8,017 nt of DNA from Oxalobacteraceae bacterium (GCA_947453015.1 CANGFL010000051.1:1-8017), one strand, 5' to 3'. Shown: positions 1 to 6,600, counted from the first letter of the stretch. Numbers and translations: made by a program. Notes: generated from the sequence alone by a model not told the origin.

Positions 1-10
1 AGGTTTTCAT
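1..10 (-). CDS. Start of next operon gene, probably ABC permease GlpP (partial)
   Basis: Only the first three codons (ATG AAA ACC, Met-Lys-Thr) lie in the window; the gene runs off the left edge. Its ATG overlaps the TGA stop of the preceding ATPase gene in an ATGA arrangement, which indicates translational coupling within one operon. In GlpSTPQV-type glycerol importers the gene after the second ATPase is normally the first membrane permease, GlpP. The identity is therefore inferred from gene order and nothing in these few bases tests it. No strong Shine-Dalgarno sequence is visible ahead of it, which fits coupling to the upstream gene. Confidence 0.55.
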
Positions 11-1089
11 GCGACGCGTCTCTCATTGACGTAATACAAAATGCGCTCGTCTGGCAGACGCACGCCCACAGCATCACCCGCTGCAACCGAATGCAGTGTG
101 CGCTGCTTGCACGCCACTCGGTAATCACCGAGCTGGCAATCGACTAACCAATGCGTTCCCATGTTGCGTGCGCTGATGATACGCGCTGGCAAACTCTCTG
201 CAGAGCCGTGCGCTACGCATTCAACAAACTCTGGGCGTATGCCTAATTTCAAACTACCTTCGCCCATACGCAAACCACGGCGTGGCGGTAAAAATTCGGA
301 GACACCCGCGATGCGTACGCCATCAGCGCTATAACCACACGGCAGTAAATTCATACCGGGATTGCCGATGAAGTAACCCACAAAGGTATGCGCGGGTGCT
401 TCAAATAATTCTTGTGCAGTACCGATTTGAACCACTTCACCTTCGGTCATCACGACGACTTTGTCGGCAAAGGTTAGCGCTTCAATTTGATCGTGCGTGA
501 CATAGATCAGCGAGAGCTTAAGCTCGTGATGAATTTCTTTAAGCTTGCGACGTAGCAGCCATTTGAGATGCGGATCAATCACCGTCAATGGTTCATCAAA
601 CAATACCGCTGCTACATCAGGACGCACTAAGCCACGACCCAAAGAAATTTTTTGTTTCGCATCCGCCGTGAGTCCGCTGGCGCGATTTTTTAAATCTGAT
701 GACAGCTCTAATATCTCGGCAATGTGTGACACACGCTTTTCAATATCGGCGGTTTTCCAGCCTCGATTTTTTAACGGGAAAGCCAAGTTTTCACCGACCG
801 TCATCGTGTCGTAAATCACAGGGAACTGAAACACCTGCGCAATGTTGCGCGCTTCGGTCGGTAAGTTAGTCACATCGTTACCATCAAACAGCACCTTGCC
901 TTGTGATGGTCGAACTAATCCAGAAATAATATTTAGCAGCGTCGTCTTGCCGCAACCCGATGGGCCGAGTAAGGCGTAGGCGCCGCCATCGTTCCACGTC
1001 ATCTCCATAGGACGCAGCGCGTAATCCGATGGCTCAGTAGGGTTGGCTTTGTAGCTGTGCGCCAGTCCGGCGAGTTCTATGCGCGCCAT
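7..1089 (-). CDS. glpT: Glycerol-type ABC importer, ATP-binding subunit GlpT (degenerate signature motif)
   Basis: Cytoplasmic ATPase subunit of about 360 residues, the usual length for the MalK/UgpC-like CUT1 class. Visible parts: Walker A GPSGCGKTT at residues 42-50, Q-loop glutamine in VFQFP near 88, Walker B LFDEP near 163-167, D-loop VIDP, H-loop YVTHDQ with His199, then a C-terminal TOBE/OB-type regulatory domain with the GIRPE motif. The ABC signature is not LSGGQ: the aligned position reads LTADA (140-144), followed by KQKISLGRGL. This variant is, to my recollection, typical of GlpT proteins of GlpSTPQV glycerol importers, so it is not a sequencing error. The start at 1089 is chosen because AGGAG (1096-1100) lies 6 nt upstream and the preceding stop codon ends 1 nt before it; the frame stays open to 1152 but those residues do not resemble the family. 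The partner is GlpS, encoded immediately upstream. The substrate is inferred from homology and from the adjoining glpD and glpR. Confidence 0.88.
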   Translation of the reverse strand: MARIELAGLAHSYKANPTEPSDYALRPMEMTWNDGGAYALLGPSGCGKTTLLNIISGLVRPSQGKVLFDGNDVTNLPTEARNIAQVFQFPVIYDTMTVGENLAFPLKNRGWKTADIEKRVSHIAEILELSSDLKNRASGLTADAKQKISLGRGLVRPDVAAVLFDEPLTVIDPHLKWLLRRKLKEIHHELKLSLIYVTHDQIEALTFADKVVVMTEGEVVQIGTAQELFEAPAHTFVGYFIGNPGMNLLPCGYSADGVRIAGVSEFLPPRRGLRMGEGSLKLGIRPEFVECVAHGSAESLPARIISARNMGTHWLVDCQLGDYRVACKQRTLHSVAAGDAVGVRLPDERILYYVNERRVA

Positions 1090-1090
1090 C

Positions 1091-2185
1091 TCAGACTCCT
1101 GTTGAGTCCGGAGCGCACAGCAATGCGCCATCGGGACTAAAAATAAAGACATCGTCAGGAAGGAAATACACCGTCGTGGCTGCGCCGATGTCTAGCGTGT
1201 GCACACCCGTTAGCTGCGCCACCAATGACAATTCACCACGATGTAAATGCACATAGGTTTCTGAGCCACTGATTTCAGATAGATCTACCGTTGCACCTAC
1301 AGCGAAATCATTTCCTTGTGAGCTAAGACGCAAACTGTGTGCACGTACACCGAGCACGACCTTATTGTGGTTTGAAGCTTTAGCGCGCTGGCGTTCCGTT
1401 AAAGGCATAGCTAAACCATGACCCAAATCCGCCACGCCCTGCGCATTAATATGCGCATCCATCAAATTGATCGGTGGATCACTAAATGTGCGTGCCGCTT
1501 GCAATGATGAAGGCGCGTTAAATACCGAAAGGGTAGAGCCATGCTGTAGCACACGACCTTCATGCATCAAGAGTGTTTGCCCACCGAGTTGCAAAGCTTC
1601 GAGGGGTTCGGTAGTGGCATACACCACCGTCGTGCCGCCTGAGGCAAACAGATCGGTTAATTCGCGGCGTAGTTCTTCGCGGAGTTTGTAATCCAGATTA
1701 ACCAGCGGCTCATCGAGTAACAACAAGCCCGCGTCTTTAATCAGCGCACGCGCCAGTGCAGTTCGTTGTTGTTGGCCACCGGAGAGTGCGGCAGGTGAGC
1801 GATCGAGGTAGTTAGAGATATGCAGACGCTCAGCCATCTCGTGGACTTTTTTACGAATGTCATCGTCCGATAACTTGCCTGCAATTCGTAATGGCGAAGC
1901 GATGTTTTCAAAAACACTCAGCGAGGGGTAATTGATGAACTGCTGATAAACCATCGCCAGATGACGTTCACGCACCGGCACGCCAGTCACATTCACACCG
2001 TCGGCAATGATCTTGCCTTCCGTTGGGCGATCCAGTCCCGCCATCAAACGCATAAGCGTGGTCTTGCCGGCCAAGGTCGGGCCGAGCAGCACGTTGATGG
2101 CTCCCGCCACCAGCGCGACCGAAGTCGGATACAGATGCGTATGAGCGCCAACGCGGGCGCTTACGCCGTGTAATTCGAGACGCAC
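1091..2185 (-). CDS. glpS: Glycerol-type ABC importer, ATP-binding subunit GlpS (H-loop histidine missing)
   Basis: ATP-binding subunit of 364 residues, cytoplasmic, predicted to pair with GlpT and drive the membrane permeases encoded downstream. Domains: Walker A GPTLAGKTT (35-43), Q-loop VYQQF (79-83), intact signature LSGGQQQR (134-141), Walker B LLLLDEP (154-160) and D-loop NLD (163-165), then a C-terminal TOBE-like domain from about residue 240. The H-loop, usually YVTHD, reads YATTE (189-193), so Thr192 stands where the switch histidine should be. The start is a GTG with a very strong GGAGGAG Shine-Dalgarno 5 nt away. It begins 30 nt after the glpD stop and ends 1 nt before the glpT start, so the three genes are surely cotranscribed. 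GlpS/GlpT assignment rests on the paired degenerate motifs and on linkage to glpD and glpR; an importer of glycerol-3-phosphate or another polyol is the main alternative. Confidence 0.87.
   Translation of the reverse strand: MRLELHGVSARVGAHTHLYPTSVALVAGAINVLLGPTLAGKTTLMRLMAGLDRPTEGKIIADGVNVTGVPVRERHLAMVYQQFINYPSLSVFENIASPLRIAGKLSDDDIRKKVHEMAERLHISNYLDRSPAALSGGQQQRTALARALIKDAGLLLLDEPLVNLDYKLREELRRELTDLFASGGTTVVYATTEPLEALQLGGQTLLMHEGRVLQHGSTLSVFNAPSSLQAARTFSDPPINLMDAHINAQGVADLGHGLAMPLTERQRAKASNHNKVVLGVRAHSLRLSSQGNDFAVGATVDLSEISGSETYVHLHRGELSLVAQLTGVHTLDIGAATTVYFLPDDVFIFSPDGALLCAPDSTGV
1096..1100 (-). promoter_or_regulatory. Shine-Dalgarno of glpT
   Basis: The minus strand reads AGGAG 6 nt before the ATG at 1089. 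It lies inside the last codons of glpS and decides the glpT start over the longer open frame reaching 1152. Confidence 0.85.
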
Positions 2186-2190
2186 TTTAT

Positions 2191-2197
2191 CTCCTCC
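2191..2197 (-). promoter_or_regulatory. Strong Shine-Dalgarno of glpS
   Basis: GGAGGAG on the minus strand, 5 nt before the GTG start at 2185. It is close to a perfect anti-16S match and supports a GTG start that would otherwise be doubtful. Confidence 0.88.
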
Positions 2198-2215
2198 GAA
2201 TGTGTCGCGCCGACC

Positions 2216-3778
2216 TTAACCTGCTGCGACCATCAGTTTGTTATCGTTTTTATACCGCTTTGTTGAAAACCACTCATCAACTTTTTGTGCCGTCCCCTCT
2301 GGCACATGAAGCCCCAACTTAGTGCGACGCCACAGTATATCGGTGCTGGACGACGCCCATTCAAAATTCATCAGATACTCTAACTCGGCAGGATATAAAC
2401 CTTCTGCCAGTGGCTCACCCATATCCTGCAACGAATGACGATCGTTTAACAGCACATGAATACGCGTGCCATACGTGCGCGCATAACGCGTGATCAACTT
2501 TGGTGCGAGCCAGGAATATTTCTTTTGTAGTTCGTGCACATACGAATCGAATTCAAGTACCGAACGATTTTGCGGTTCACTACCAAACAAGTCACCGCCG
2601 GGCAGGCAAGCATCGGCTGTCCACGCACCGCGTTGATTGCCTAAGTGCGGTGCAATCATGTCGACCGCTTCTTCAGCCAGTTTGCGAAAGGTCGTGATCT
2701 TGCCGCCGAACACACTTAGCATCGGTGCGCTTTCACCTTCAATGACTAAGTTGTAGTCGCGCGTAATTTCTGATGCATTCGATGAATCATCTTCTAACAA
2801 TGGACGCACACCTGAATACGCCCACACCACATCAGCAGGCTTTAAAGGTTTTAAAAAATAGCGTTCAGTTAGTTTGCACAGGTACTCGATTTCATCCTGA
2901 TCAATCGCGACCTTATTCGTATCGCCGTGATAGTCAATATCCGTTGTACCTATCAACGTGAAATCGTGTTCGTAGTCGATCGCAAACACGATGCGACCGT
3001 CAGGATTTTGAAAAATGTACGCGAAAGGATGATCAAATAATTTTTTAACGACGATATGACTGCCCTTAATCAAGCGCAGCGATTTTCCACTCGGCCGATG
3101 CAAGGCGTCTTGCAAGAATGACGCCGCCCAGGGGCCGGCAGCATTCACTAATCCGCGTGCGTTCACATTGAGTTGTTTGCCATCGTTGGTGCGCAGCACA
3201 GCAGACCATTTGTCGCCAACACGTTTAGCTGATTCGCACGCAGTGTGCGTCAAAATTGTTGCGCCTTTTTCGGCAGCATCCAAGGCATTCAAGATAACGA
3301 GTCGCGCGTCATCAACCCATCCATCGGAATAAATAAAACCTTTAGTGAATTCAGGCTTAAGAGGTTTGCCTGCTGCGTGCGTGCGCAAATCGAGGCTGCC
3401 TGAACCGGGCAAAATTTCGCGTTGTGCGAGGTGGTCATACACCAACATGCCCGCACGTATCATCCATGCAGGACGTTGACCTTTATCGTGCGGCATAACA
3501 AAGCGCATCGGCCACATGATGTGTGGTGCAGAGCGTAGTAAGACTTCGCGTTCAATCAGTGCTTTTCGTACTAATCCAAATTCGTAATGTTCGAGATAAC
3601 GCAAACCACCGTGAATTAATTTAGTCGAGGCCGACGACGTGTGAGATGCCAGATCATCCTTCTCACACAACAGCACCGATAAGCCGCGTCCCGCGGCATC
3701 GCGGGCAATGCCTGCGCCATTGACGCCGCCGCCGACAATCAGCAAATCGCAATCAAAGGTGGCGGAAGAAGAACTCAT
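2216..3778 (-). CDS. glpD: Aerobic glycerol-3-phosphate dehydrogenase GlpD
   Basis: FAD-dependent enzyme of 520 residues that oxidises sn-glycerol 3-phosphate to dihydroxyacetone phosphate and passes electrons to quinone at the inner face of the membrane (E. coli GlpD has about 500 residues). The N-terminus has the FAD dinucleotide-binding motif GGGVNGAG (16-23) and the family segments SSASTKLIHGGLRYLEHYEF, RLIKGSHIVV, GTTDIDY, YSGVRPLLEDD and SVFGGKITTFRKLAEEA. The C-terminal domain ends in the usual WRRTKLG region. The start chosen is the ATG at 3778, which puts the GGG motif at the expected distance from the N-terminus. The frame stays open to a TTG at 3859, but those 27 residues look unlike the family. 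No clear Shine-Dalgarno precedes the ATG, unlike glpS and glpR. It is the first gene of the glpD-glpS-glpT operon and is probably repressed by the divergent GlpR. Confidence 0.97.
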   Translation of the reverse strand: MSSSSATFDCDLLIVGGGVNGAGIARDAAGRGLSVLLCEKDDLASHTSSASTKLIHGGLRYLEHYEFGLVRKALIEREVLLRSAPHIMWPMRFVMPHDKGQRPAWMIRAGMLVYDHLAQREILPGSGSLDLRTHAAGKPLKPEFTKGFIYSDGWVDDARLVILNALDAAEKGATILTHTACESAKRVGDKWSAVLRTNDGKQLNVNARGLVNAAGPWAASFLQDALHRPSGKSLRLIKGSHIVVKKLFDHPFAYIFQNPDGRIVFAIDYEHDFTLIGTTDIDYHGDTNKVAIDQDEIEYLCKLTERYFLKPLKPADVVWAYSGVRPLLEDDSSNASEITRDYNLVIEGESAPMLSVFGGKITTFRKLAEEAVDMIAPHLGNQRGAWTADACLPGGDLFGSEPQNRSVLEFDSYVHELQKKYSWLAPKLITRYARTYGTRIHVLLNDRHSLQDMGEPLAEGLYPAELEYLMNFEWASSSTDILWRRTKLGLHVPEGTAQKVDEWFSTKRYKNDNKLMVAAG

Positions 3779-3965
3779 TAGCGAACGTAAGCAAAAGGAT
3801 GAGTGTGGGCCGTTACTGAATTGATGGTTTGACGAAAGTAGCCTACTGCTGACAATCAATCCGAGGCCAGGGTTGTCGGCGCGTGGTTTGTTGTCTTCAG
3901 AAAAGGCAGGTAACCTTTCCTATTGGAATTGCCAAGCGTACTTGGACTGAAGATAATGCTATTCA
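3779..3965 (-). promoter_or_regulatory. Long untranslated leader of glpD with small dyads
   Basis: If the promoter at 3966-3994 is correct, glpD has a leader of roughly 180 nt without a visible Shine-Dalgarno. It contains AGGTAACCT (3908-3916), a 9-bp palindrome, and three linked arms: TTGG (3923-3926), CCAAG (3932-3936) and CTTGG (3941-3945). The middle arm can pair with either neighbour, so two short stems are mutually exclusive. All stems are only 4-5 bp, so a regulatory role is speculative. I see no gene in this stretch. Confidence 0.35.
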
Positions 3966-3994
3966 AAGATAGTCGTTAAACGAACAAAAAGCAA
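3966..3994 (-). promoter_or_regulatory. Candidate sigma-70 promoter of the glpD operon
   Basis: Minus-strand -35 TTGCTT (3994-3989) and -10 TATCTT (3971-3966) are separated by exactly 17 bp. The match to consensus is moderate (3/6 and 4/6), but the spacer contains the GlpR-like palindrome, the expected geometry for repression. Confidence 0.45.
3972..3986. promoter_or_regulatory. GlpR operator candidate 1
   Basis: TCGTTAAACGA (3973-3983) is a perfect 11-bp palindrome extended on one side to AACGAACA. E. coli GlpR operators are built on facing TTCG..CGAA half-sites, which this matches closely apart from a 1-nt longer centre. It overlaps the spacer of the predicted glpD promoter. Confidence 0.65.
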
Positions 3995-3999
3995 CACAC

Positions 4000-4029
4000 A
4001 TGACAGCATTTACGTTCGTTTGTTTTCAT
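4000..4029 (+). promoter_or_regulatory. Candidate sigma-70 promoter of glpR
   Basis: ATGACA (4000-4005, 5/6 to TTGACA) and TTTCAT (4024-4029, 4/6) are 18 bp apart. The -35 lies only 5 bp from the predicted glpD -35, giving back-to-back divergent promoters. The spacer contains a GlpR-like half-site, compatible with autorepression. Confidence 0.4.
4012..4023. promoter_or_regulatory. GlpR operator candidate 2 (half-site)
   Basis: GTTCGTTT (4014-4021) is the exact reverse complement of AAACGAAC (3978-3985) in operator 1; the arms start 36 bp apart. This inverted placement of one half-site in each divergent promoter suggests that GlpR covers or loops both. Confidence 0.55.
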
Positions 4030-4073
4030 TATTTCCTTTTTAACGTGGCCCAGCCTAGTGCGGGAGTATTGGT

Positions 4074-4835
4074 ATGACCCTCAACCCGCGACAACGGCGT
4101 TTGCTGGAAGCTGTTCAGAGGCAGGTCACTATTTCGGTAGAAGACTTGGCCAATGAGCTAGACGTAACGCCGCAGACCGTGCGGCGCGACGTCAAATTAA
4201 TGGAAGAAGCGCGCCTGCTGGCGCGTTATCACGGTGGGGTGGGGCTGCCATCGTCAGTTGAAAACATTGATTACACCCAGCGTCAGGTTCTGAATATCGA
4301 AGGTAAGCGCCGCATCGCCGCCGCCGTGGCTGAGCGTGTGCGCCCCGGTTGCTCGCTACTCATCAATATAGGAACCACCACCGAGGAAGTGGCGCGGGCG
4401 TTGATGCACCATCAGGGATTGCACGTCGTAACCAACAATCTCAACGTGGCTGCCATTTTGGCCAGTCAGCCCAGCTGCGAAGTCATTGTGGCGGGCGGCG
4501 TGGTGCGCGGGCGCGATCGCGCCATTGTGGGTGAGGCCACCGTCGATTTCATTCGGCAATTTAAGGTGGACATCGGCATCATTGGCGTTTCAAGCATAGA
4601 GCCCGACGGCACGCTGCGCGATTTTGATCCGCGTGAAGTTAAGGTGGCTCAAGCCATCGTTGAGCAGTCGCGCGAGGTCTGGCTGGTGGCCGATCAGGCC
4701 AAATTCGATCGTCAGGCCTTGGTACGCATTACTCATCTTTCTCAAATTGATAAGTTATTTTGTGATGCGCCGCCGCCGCCCGGATTGGCCAACATACTGG
4801 CCGAAGCGCAGGTAGAAGTCGTGGTTGCCCCCTAA
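4074..4835 (+). CDS. glpR: Glycerol-3-phosphate regulon repressor GlpR (DeoR family)
   Basis: DeoR-family repressor of 253 residues, the normal length. The N-terminal winged helix-turn-helix spans about residues 5-56, with recognition helix TPQTVRRDVKLMEE (32-45) and the wing RYHGGV. The C-terminal DeoR sensor domain shows IGTTTEEVA, VTNNLNVA, GGVVRGRDRAIVGEATVDFI, GVSSIEPDGTLRDFD and VADQAKFDR. E. coli GlpR has very similar blocks, including VTNNLNVA, GEATLDFI and DAPPP near the end, so orthology is likely, with glycerol 3-phosphate as inducer (known for the family). GGGAG (4062-4066) lies 7 nt before the ATG. The gene is divergent from the glpD operon and next to operator-like repeats, the classical layout of a local repressor that also controls itself. 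No unusual features were seen in the protein. Confidence 0.94.
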   Translation: MTLNPRQRRLLEAVQRQVTISVEDLANELDVTPQTVRRDVKLMEEARLLARYHGGVGLPSSVENIDYTQRQVLNIEGKRRIAAAVAERVRPGCSLLINIGTTTEEVARALMHHQGLHVVTNNLNVAAILASQPSCEVIVAGGVVRGRDRAIVGEATVDFIRQFKVDIGIIGVSSIEPDGTLRDFDPREVKVAQAIVEQSREVWLVADQAKFDRQALVRITHLSQIDKLFCDAPPPPGLANILAEAQVEVVVAP

Positions 4836-4860
4836 TTTAGGCGGCGACAAGCAATGTTTA

Positions 4861-4882
4861 CAGACATGAGTGTCTGAGACAC
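4861..4882. repeat. Overlapping palindromes in the glpR-hemE gap
   Basis: CAGACA-tgag-TGTCTG (4861-4876) is a perfect 6-bp inverted repeat. Its right arm is also part of a second perfect palindrome, GTGTCT-G-AGACAC (4870-4882). No T-run follows on the plus strand, so it is not an obvious terminator. It lies 72-93 bp before hemE and could be a protein-binding site; the factor is unknown. Confidence 0.5.
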
Positions 4883-4891
4883 GTTAAAAAT

Positions 4892-4921
4892 TTCGGCTGC
4901 GCCAGCCCTTTGGGCGATAAT
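4892..4921 (+). promoter_or_regulatory. Weak candidate promoter of hemE
   Basis: GATAAT (4916-4921) matches the sigma-70 -10 box at 5 of 6 positions and lies 32 bp before the hemE ATG. The best -35 position, TTCGGC (4892-4897, 18-bp spacing), is poor, and a small GC-rich hairpin GGCTG-cgc-CAGCC (4895-4907) lies between. Read-through from glpR is an alternative. Confidence 0.3.
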
Positions 4922-4953
4922 ACGGCCATCCGAAAACCGCACCAAGGAACAGG

Positions 4954-6036
4954 ATGTCCAACGTCTACGCCCCACTAAAGAACGATACGTTTTTGCGCGC
5001 ATTGCTGCGTCAACCTACGGACTACACGCCGCTTTGGCTAATGCGCCAAGCTGGGCGTTACCTGCCTGAGTATCGCGCCACCCGCGCAAAGGCGGGTTCG
5101 TTCATGGGGTTGGCCACCAATCCTGACTACGCCACCGAGGTCACCATACAACCGCTCGACCGCTATCCTTTGGATGCGGCGATTCTGTTTTCAGATATCT
5201 TGACCGTGCCCGATGCCATGGGCTTGGGACTCTCATTTGCCGAGGGCGAAGGCCCACGTTTTGCGCATCCACTGCGTGATGAAAAAGCCGTGTTGGCTCT
5301 GCGTGAACCCGATCTCGCCAGCCTGCAATACGTGTTTGATGCGGTAACCCAGATCCGCAAAACCCTCAATGGTCGTGTGCCGCTAATTGGTTTTTCCGGC
5401 AGTCCCTGGACACTCGCCTGCTATATGGTTGAAGGCGGTGGTTCCGATGATTTCCGTCTGGTGAAGGGCATGCTGTACGACCGACCCGATTTGATGCATC
5501 ACATCTTGAATGTGAATGCGAAAGCCGTCGCTGCCTACTTAAATGCGCAAATCGATGCCGGCGCACAAGCCGTAATGATCTTTGATACCTGGGGCGGCGC
5601 CCTGGCCGATGGCGTGTATCAGGCGTTTTCTTTGCATTACATGCGCGAAGTTATTAAGGGCTTAAAGCGCGAACATGACGGGCAAAAAATCCCGTGCATC
5701 GTATTCACCAAGGGTGGTGGCTTGTGGCTAGACGAGATCGCCGACAGCGGTGCCGACGCCGTGGGCTTGGATTGGACGGTAAATCTCGCGAAGGCGCGCC
5801 AGCAAGTCGGCCACAAAGTCGCGCTACAAGGCAACCTTGATCCGAATGTGCTGTTTGCTAAGCCAGAGCAAATTCACGCCGAAGTAGAAAAAGTCTTAAC
5901 GTCGTTTGGTAAACCCGGCCCCGGAACGGGCCATGTGTTTAACCTAGGGCACGGTATTTCTCAGTTCACCCCACCGGAGTCGGTGACAGCCTTAGTTGAG
6001 GCCGTTCACGGCATCAGCCGCCGCATGCGTTCCTAA
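4954..6036 (+). CDS. hemE: Uroporphyrinogen decarboxylase HemE
   Basis: Cytoplasmic enzyme of 360 residues (E. coli HemE about 354) that removes four acetate carboxyls from uroporphyrinogen III to give coproporphyrinogen III in heme synthesis. The N-terminal signature [16 protein letters not shown] (26-41) holds Arg31 and Arg35, equivalent to human Arg37 and Arg41. FSDIL gives the catalytic Asp81 (human Asp86). [16 protein letters not shown] (146-161) is the second family signature, with Tyr157 matching human Tyr164. FDTWGG, LQGNLDP and [10 protein letters not shown] follow, with His333 matching human His339. All key residues are present. AAGGAA (4944-4949) lies 4 nt before the ATG. Its neighbours are glpR upstream and, across a 767-bp non-coding gap, priA; hemE-priA adjacency is familiar from Burkholderiales. 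No convincing terminator follows the stop codon. Confidence 0.98.
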   Translation: MSNVYAPLKNDTFLRALLRQPTDYTPLWLMRQAGRYLPEYRATRAKAGSFMGLATNPDYATEVTIQPLDRYPLDAAILFSDILTVPDAMGLGLSFAEGEGPRFAHPLRDEKAVLALREPDLASLQYVFDAVTQIRKTLNGRVPLIGFSGSPWTLACYMVEGGGSDDFRLVKGMLYDRPDLMHHILNVNAKAVAAYLNAQIDAGAQAVMIFDTWGGALADGVYQAFSLHYMREVIKGLKREHDGQKIPCIVFTKGGGLWLDEIADSGADAVGLDWTVNLAKARQQVGHKVALQGNLDPNVLFAKPEQIHAEVEKVLTSFGKPGPGTGHVFNLGHGISQFTPPESVTALVEAVHGISRRMRS

Positions 6037-6093
6037 CAGGCCTTGCCTTAGTGGCATGTGCGGTAAGCGGCGACTTCGACCAAAACGGTGCAG

Positions 6094-6102
6094 TTATGCA
6101 CA
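6094..6102 (+). promoter_or_regulatory. DnaA box 1, perfect (TTATGCACA)
   Basis: Exact match to TTATNCACA, 58 bp after the hemE stop and 20 bp before the first IHF-like arm. It is the outermost box on the hemE side. Confidence 0.7.
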
Positions 6103-6120
6103 TTATGGTTAGGCGAGTGT

Positions 6121-6185
6121 AAATCAAGGACTTGCGGAAAAATAGGTAGACCTTGTCGCAGAAGAGTGCGCTAAGTCCTTGATTT
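6121..6185. repeat. 13-bp inverted repeat with an IHF consensus on each arm
   Basis: AAATCAAGGACTT (6121-6133) and its exact reverse complement (6173-6185) are separated by 39 nt. Each arm contains a full match to the IHF consensus WATCAANNNNTTR: AATCAAGGACTTG on plus (6122-6134) and AATCAAGGACTTA on minus (6184-6172). It could place two inverted DNA bends beside the DnaA-box array; as RNA it could fold as a long-loop stem. The repeat is certain; IHF binding is inferred. Confidence 0.6.
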
Positions 6186-6214
6186 GTCGATGCGCCCATC
6201 CTTGCGGGCAATAT

Positions 6215-6227
6215 CCGATCACCGATC
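6215..6227 (+). repeat. Short direct repeat CCGATC with two GATC sites
   Basis: CCGATC occurs at 6215-6220 and again at 6222-6227, one base apart. Each copy contains GATC. Seen directly; whether the organism has Dam methylation is unknown. Confidence 0.35.
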
Positions 6228-6267
6228 CCACATTACAGAAATAGCGCAGGTTTGTTAGAAAACGAGT

Positions 6268-6276
6268 TTGTTCACA
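6268..6276 (+). promoter_or_regulatory. DnaA box 2, one mismatch (TTGTTCACA)
   Basis: Differs from TTATNCACA only at position 3. It lies immediately before the first inverted box pair, making a three-box group at 6268-6301. Confidence 0.5.
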
Positions 6277-6279
6277 AAG

Positions 6280-6301
6280 ATATCCACAAGCTAGTGGATA
6301 A
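6280..6301. promoter_or_regulatory. DnaA boxes 3 and 4, inverted pair
   Basis: ATATCCACA on plus (6280-6288) and TTATCCACT on minus (6301-6293), each one mismatch from consensus, face one another. TATCCAC (6281-6287) and GTGGATA (6294-6300) are a perfect 7-bp inverted repeat around AAGCTA, so the whole 20 bp is palindromic except for one A/A pair. Confidence 0.6.
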
Positions 6302-6426
6302 CTTTTGACAGACCGGGTCGCCCTAATCGCTGATGCAAACGGCATTCTGGGGGCAGAACAAGGGCTATCGTGGTGCGCTGGCCCGTTCGGCAATCGGTTG
6401 ACAAGCTGAGATTGCTTAAGCCGCAC

Positions 6427-6435
6427 TTATTCACA
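6427..6435 (+). promoter_or_regulatory. DnaA box 5, perfect (TTATTCACA)
   Basis: Exact TTATNCACA match, 25 bp before the first AT-rich tract, a normal placement for a box flanking an unwinding element. Confidence 0.68.
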
Positions 6436-6460
6436 AACTATGGCCTTGTCAAGGTGCTAG

Positions 6461-6484
6461 AAAATAAATTCAAATTATTTTTTT
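6461..6484. other. AT-rich tract 1, candidate duplex unwinding element
   Basis: 23 of 24 bases are A or T, only C6471 being an exception. It includes a perfect inverted repeat AAAATAA (6461-6467) / TTATTTT (6475-6481). A GATC follows at 6486 and perfect DnaA box 5 precedes it. Whether it melts is not testable here. Confidence 0.45.
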
Positions 6485-6600
6485 CGATCTAGCGCGAAAT
6501 TCGTAAGTCATTGATTTTATTGGGGGTGGATCGCTGCTTCCCCTCTGAGCAAAGTGTTTGAGGCCGCATGAATTCTGGCATTTGGACTGTCAAGCCCCGG

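Larger units (their letters stand above)
6305..6593. repeat. Four TTGACA hexamers, two on each strand
   Basis: TTGACA occurs at 6305-6310 and 6398-6403 on plus, and as TGTCAA at 6447-6452 and 6588-6593 (minus). The third lies in a perfect palindrome CCTTG-T-CAAGG (6444-6454). TTGACA is also a -35 hexamer, but none of the four has a good -10 box at 16-18 bp. About 0.4 copies are expected by chance in the 767-bp gap. Function unknown. Confidence 0.4.

Noticed and set aside
1087..1152. Longer GlpT reading frame starting at 1152
   Set aside because: The extra 21 residues overlap glpS, do not resemble ABC ATPases, and AGGAG is placed correctly for the ATG at 1089.
3779..3859. In-frame N-terminal extension of GlpD from a TTG at 3859
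   Set aside because: The 27 residues are Ser-rich and unlike the family, and the ATG at 3778 places the FAD motif at the normal distance from the N-terminus.
4895..4915. GGCTG-cgc-CAGCC hairpin as a glpR terminator
   Set aside because: On the plus strand only CTTT follows, with no usable T-run. On the minus strand a T-run does follow, but no minus-strand gene needs termination there.
6037..6070. Possible terminator after hemE
   Set aside because: Only scattered CTTA/TAAG and GCC/GGC pairs are present; no stable stem with a T-run could be drawn.
6124..6426. 100-codon minus-strand open frame in the hemE-priA gap
   Set aside because: It has a GTG start without ribosome-binding site, a composition unlike a folded protein, and runs through several DnaA boxes and the inverted repeat. 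The shorter frame at 6014-6211 was rejected for the same reasons.
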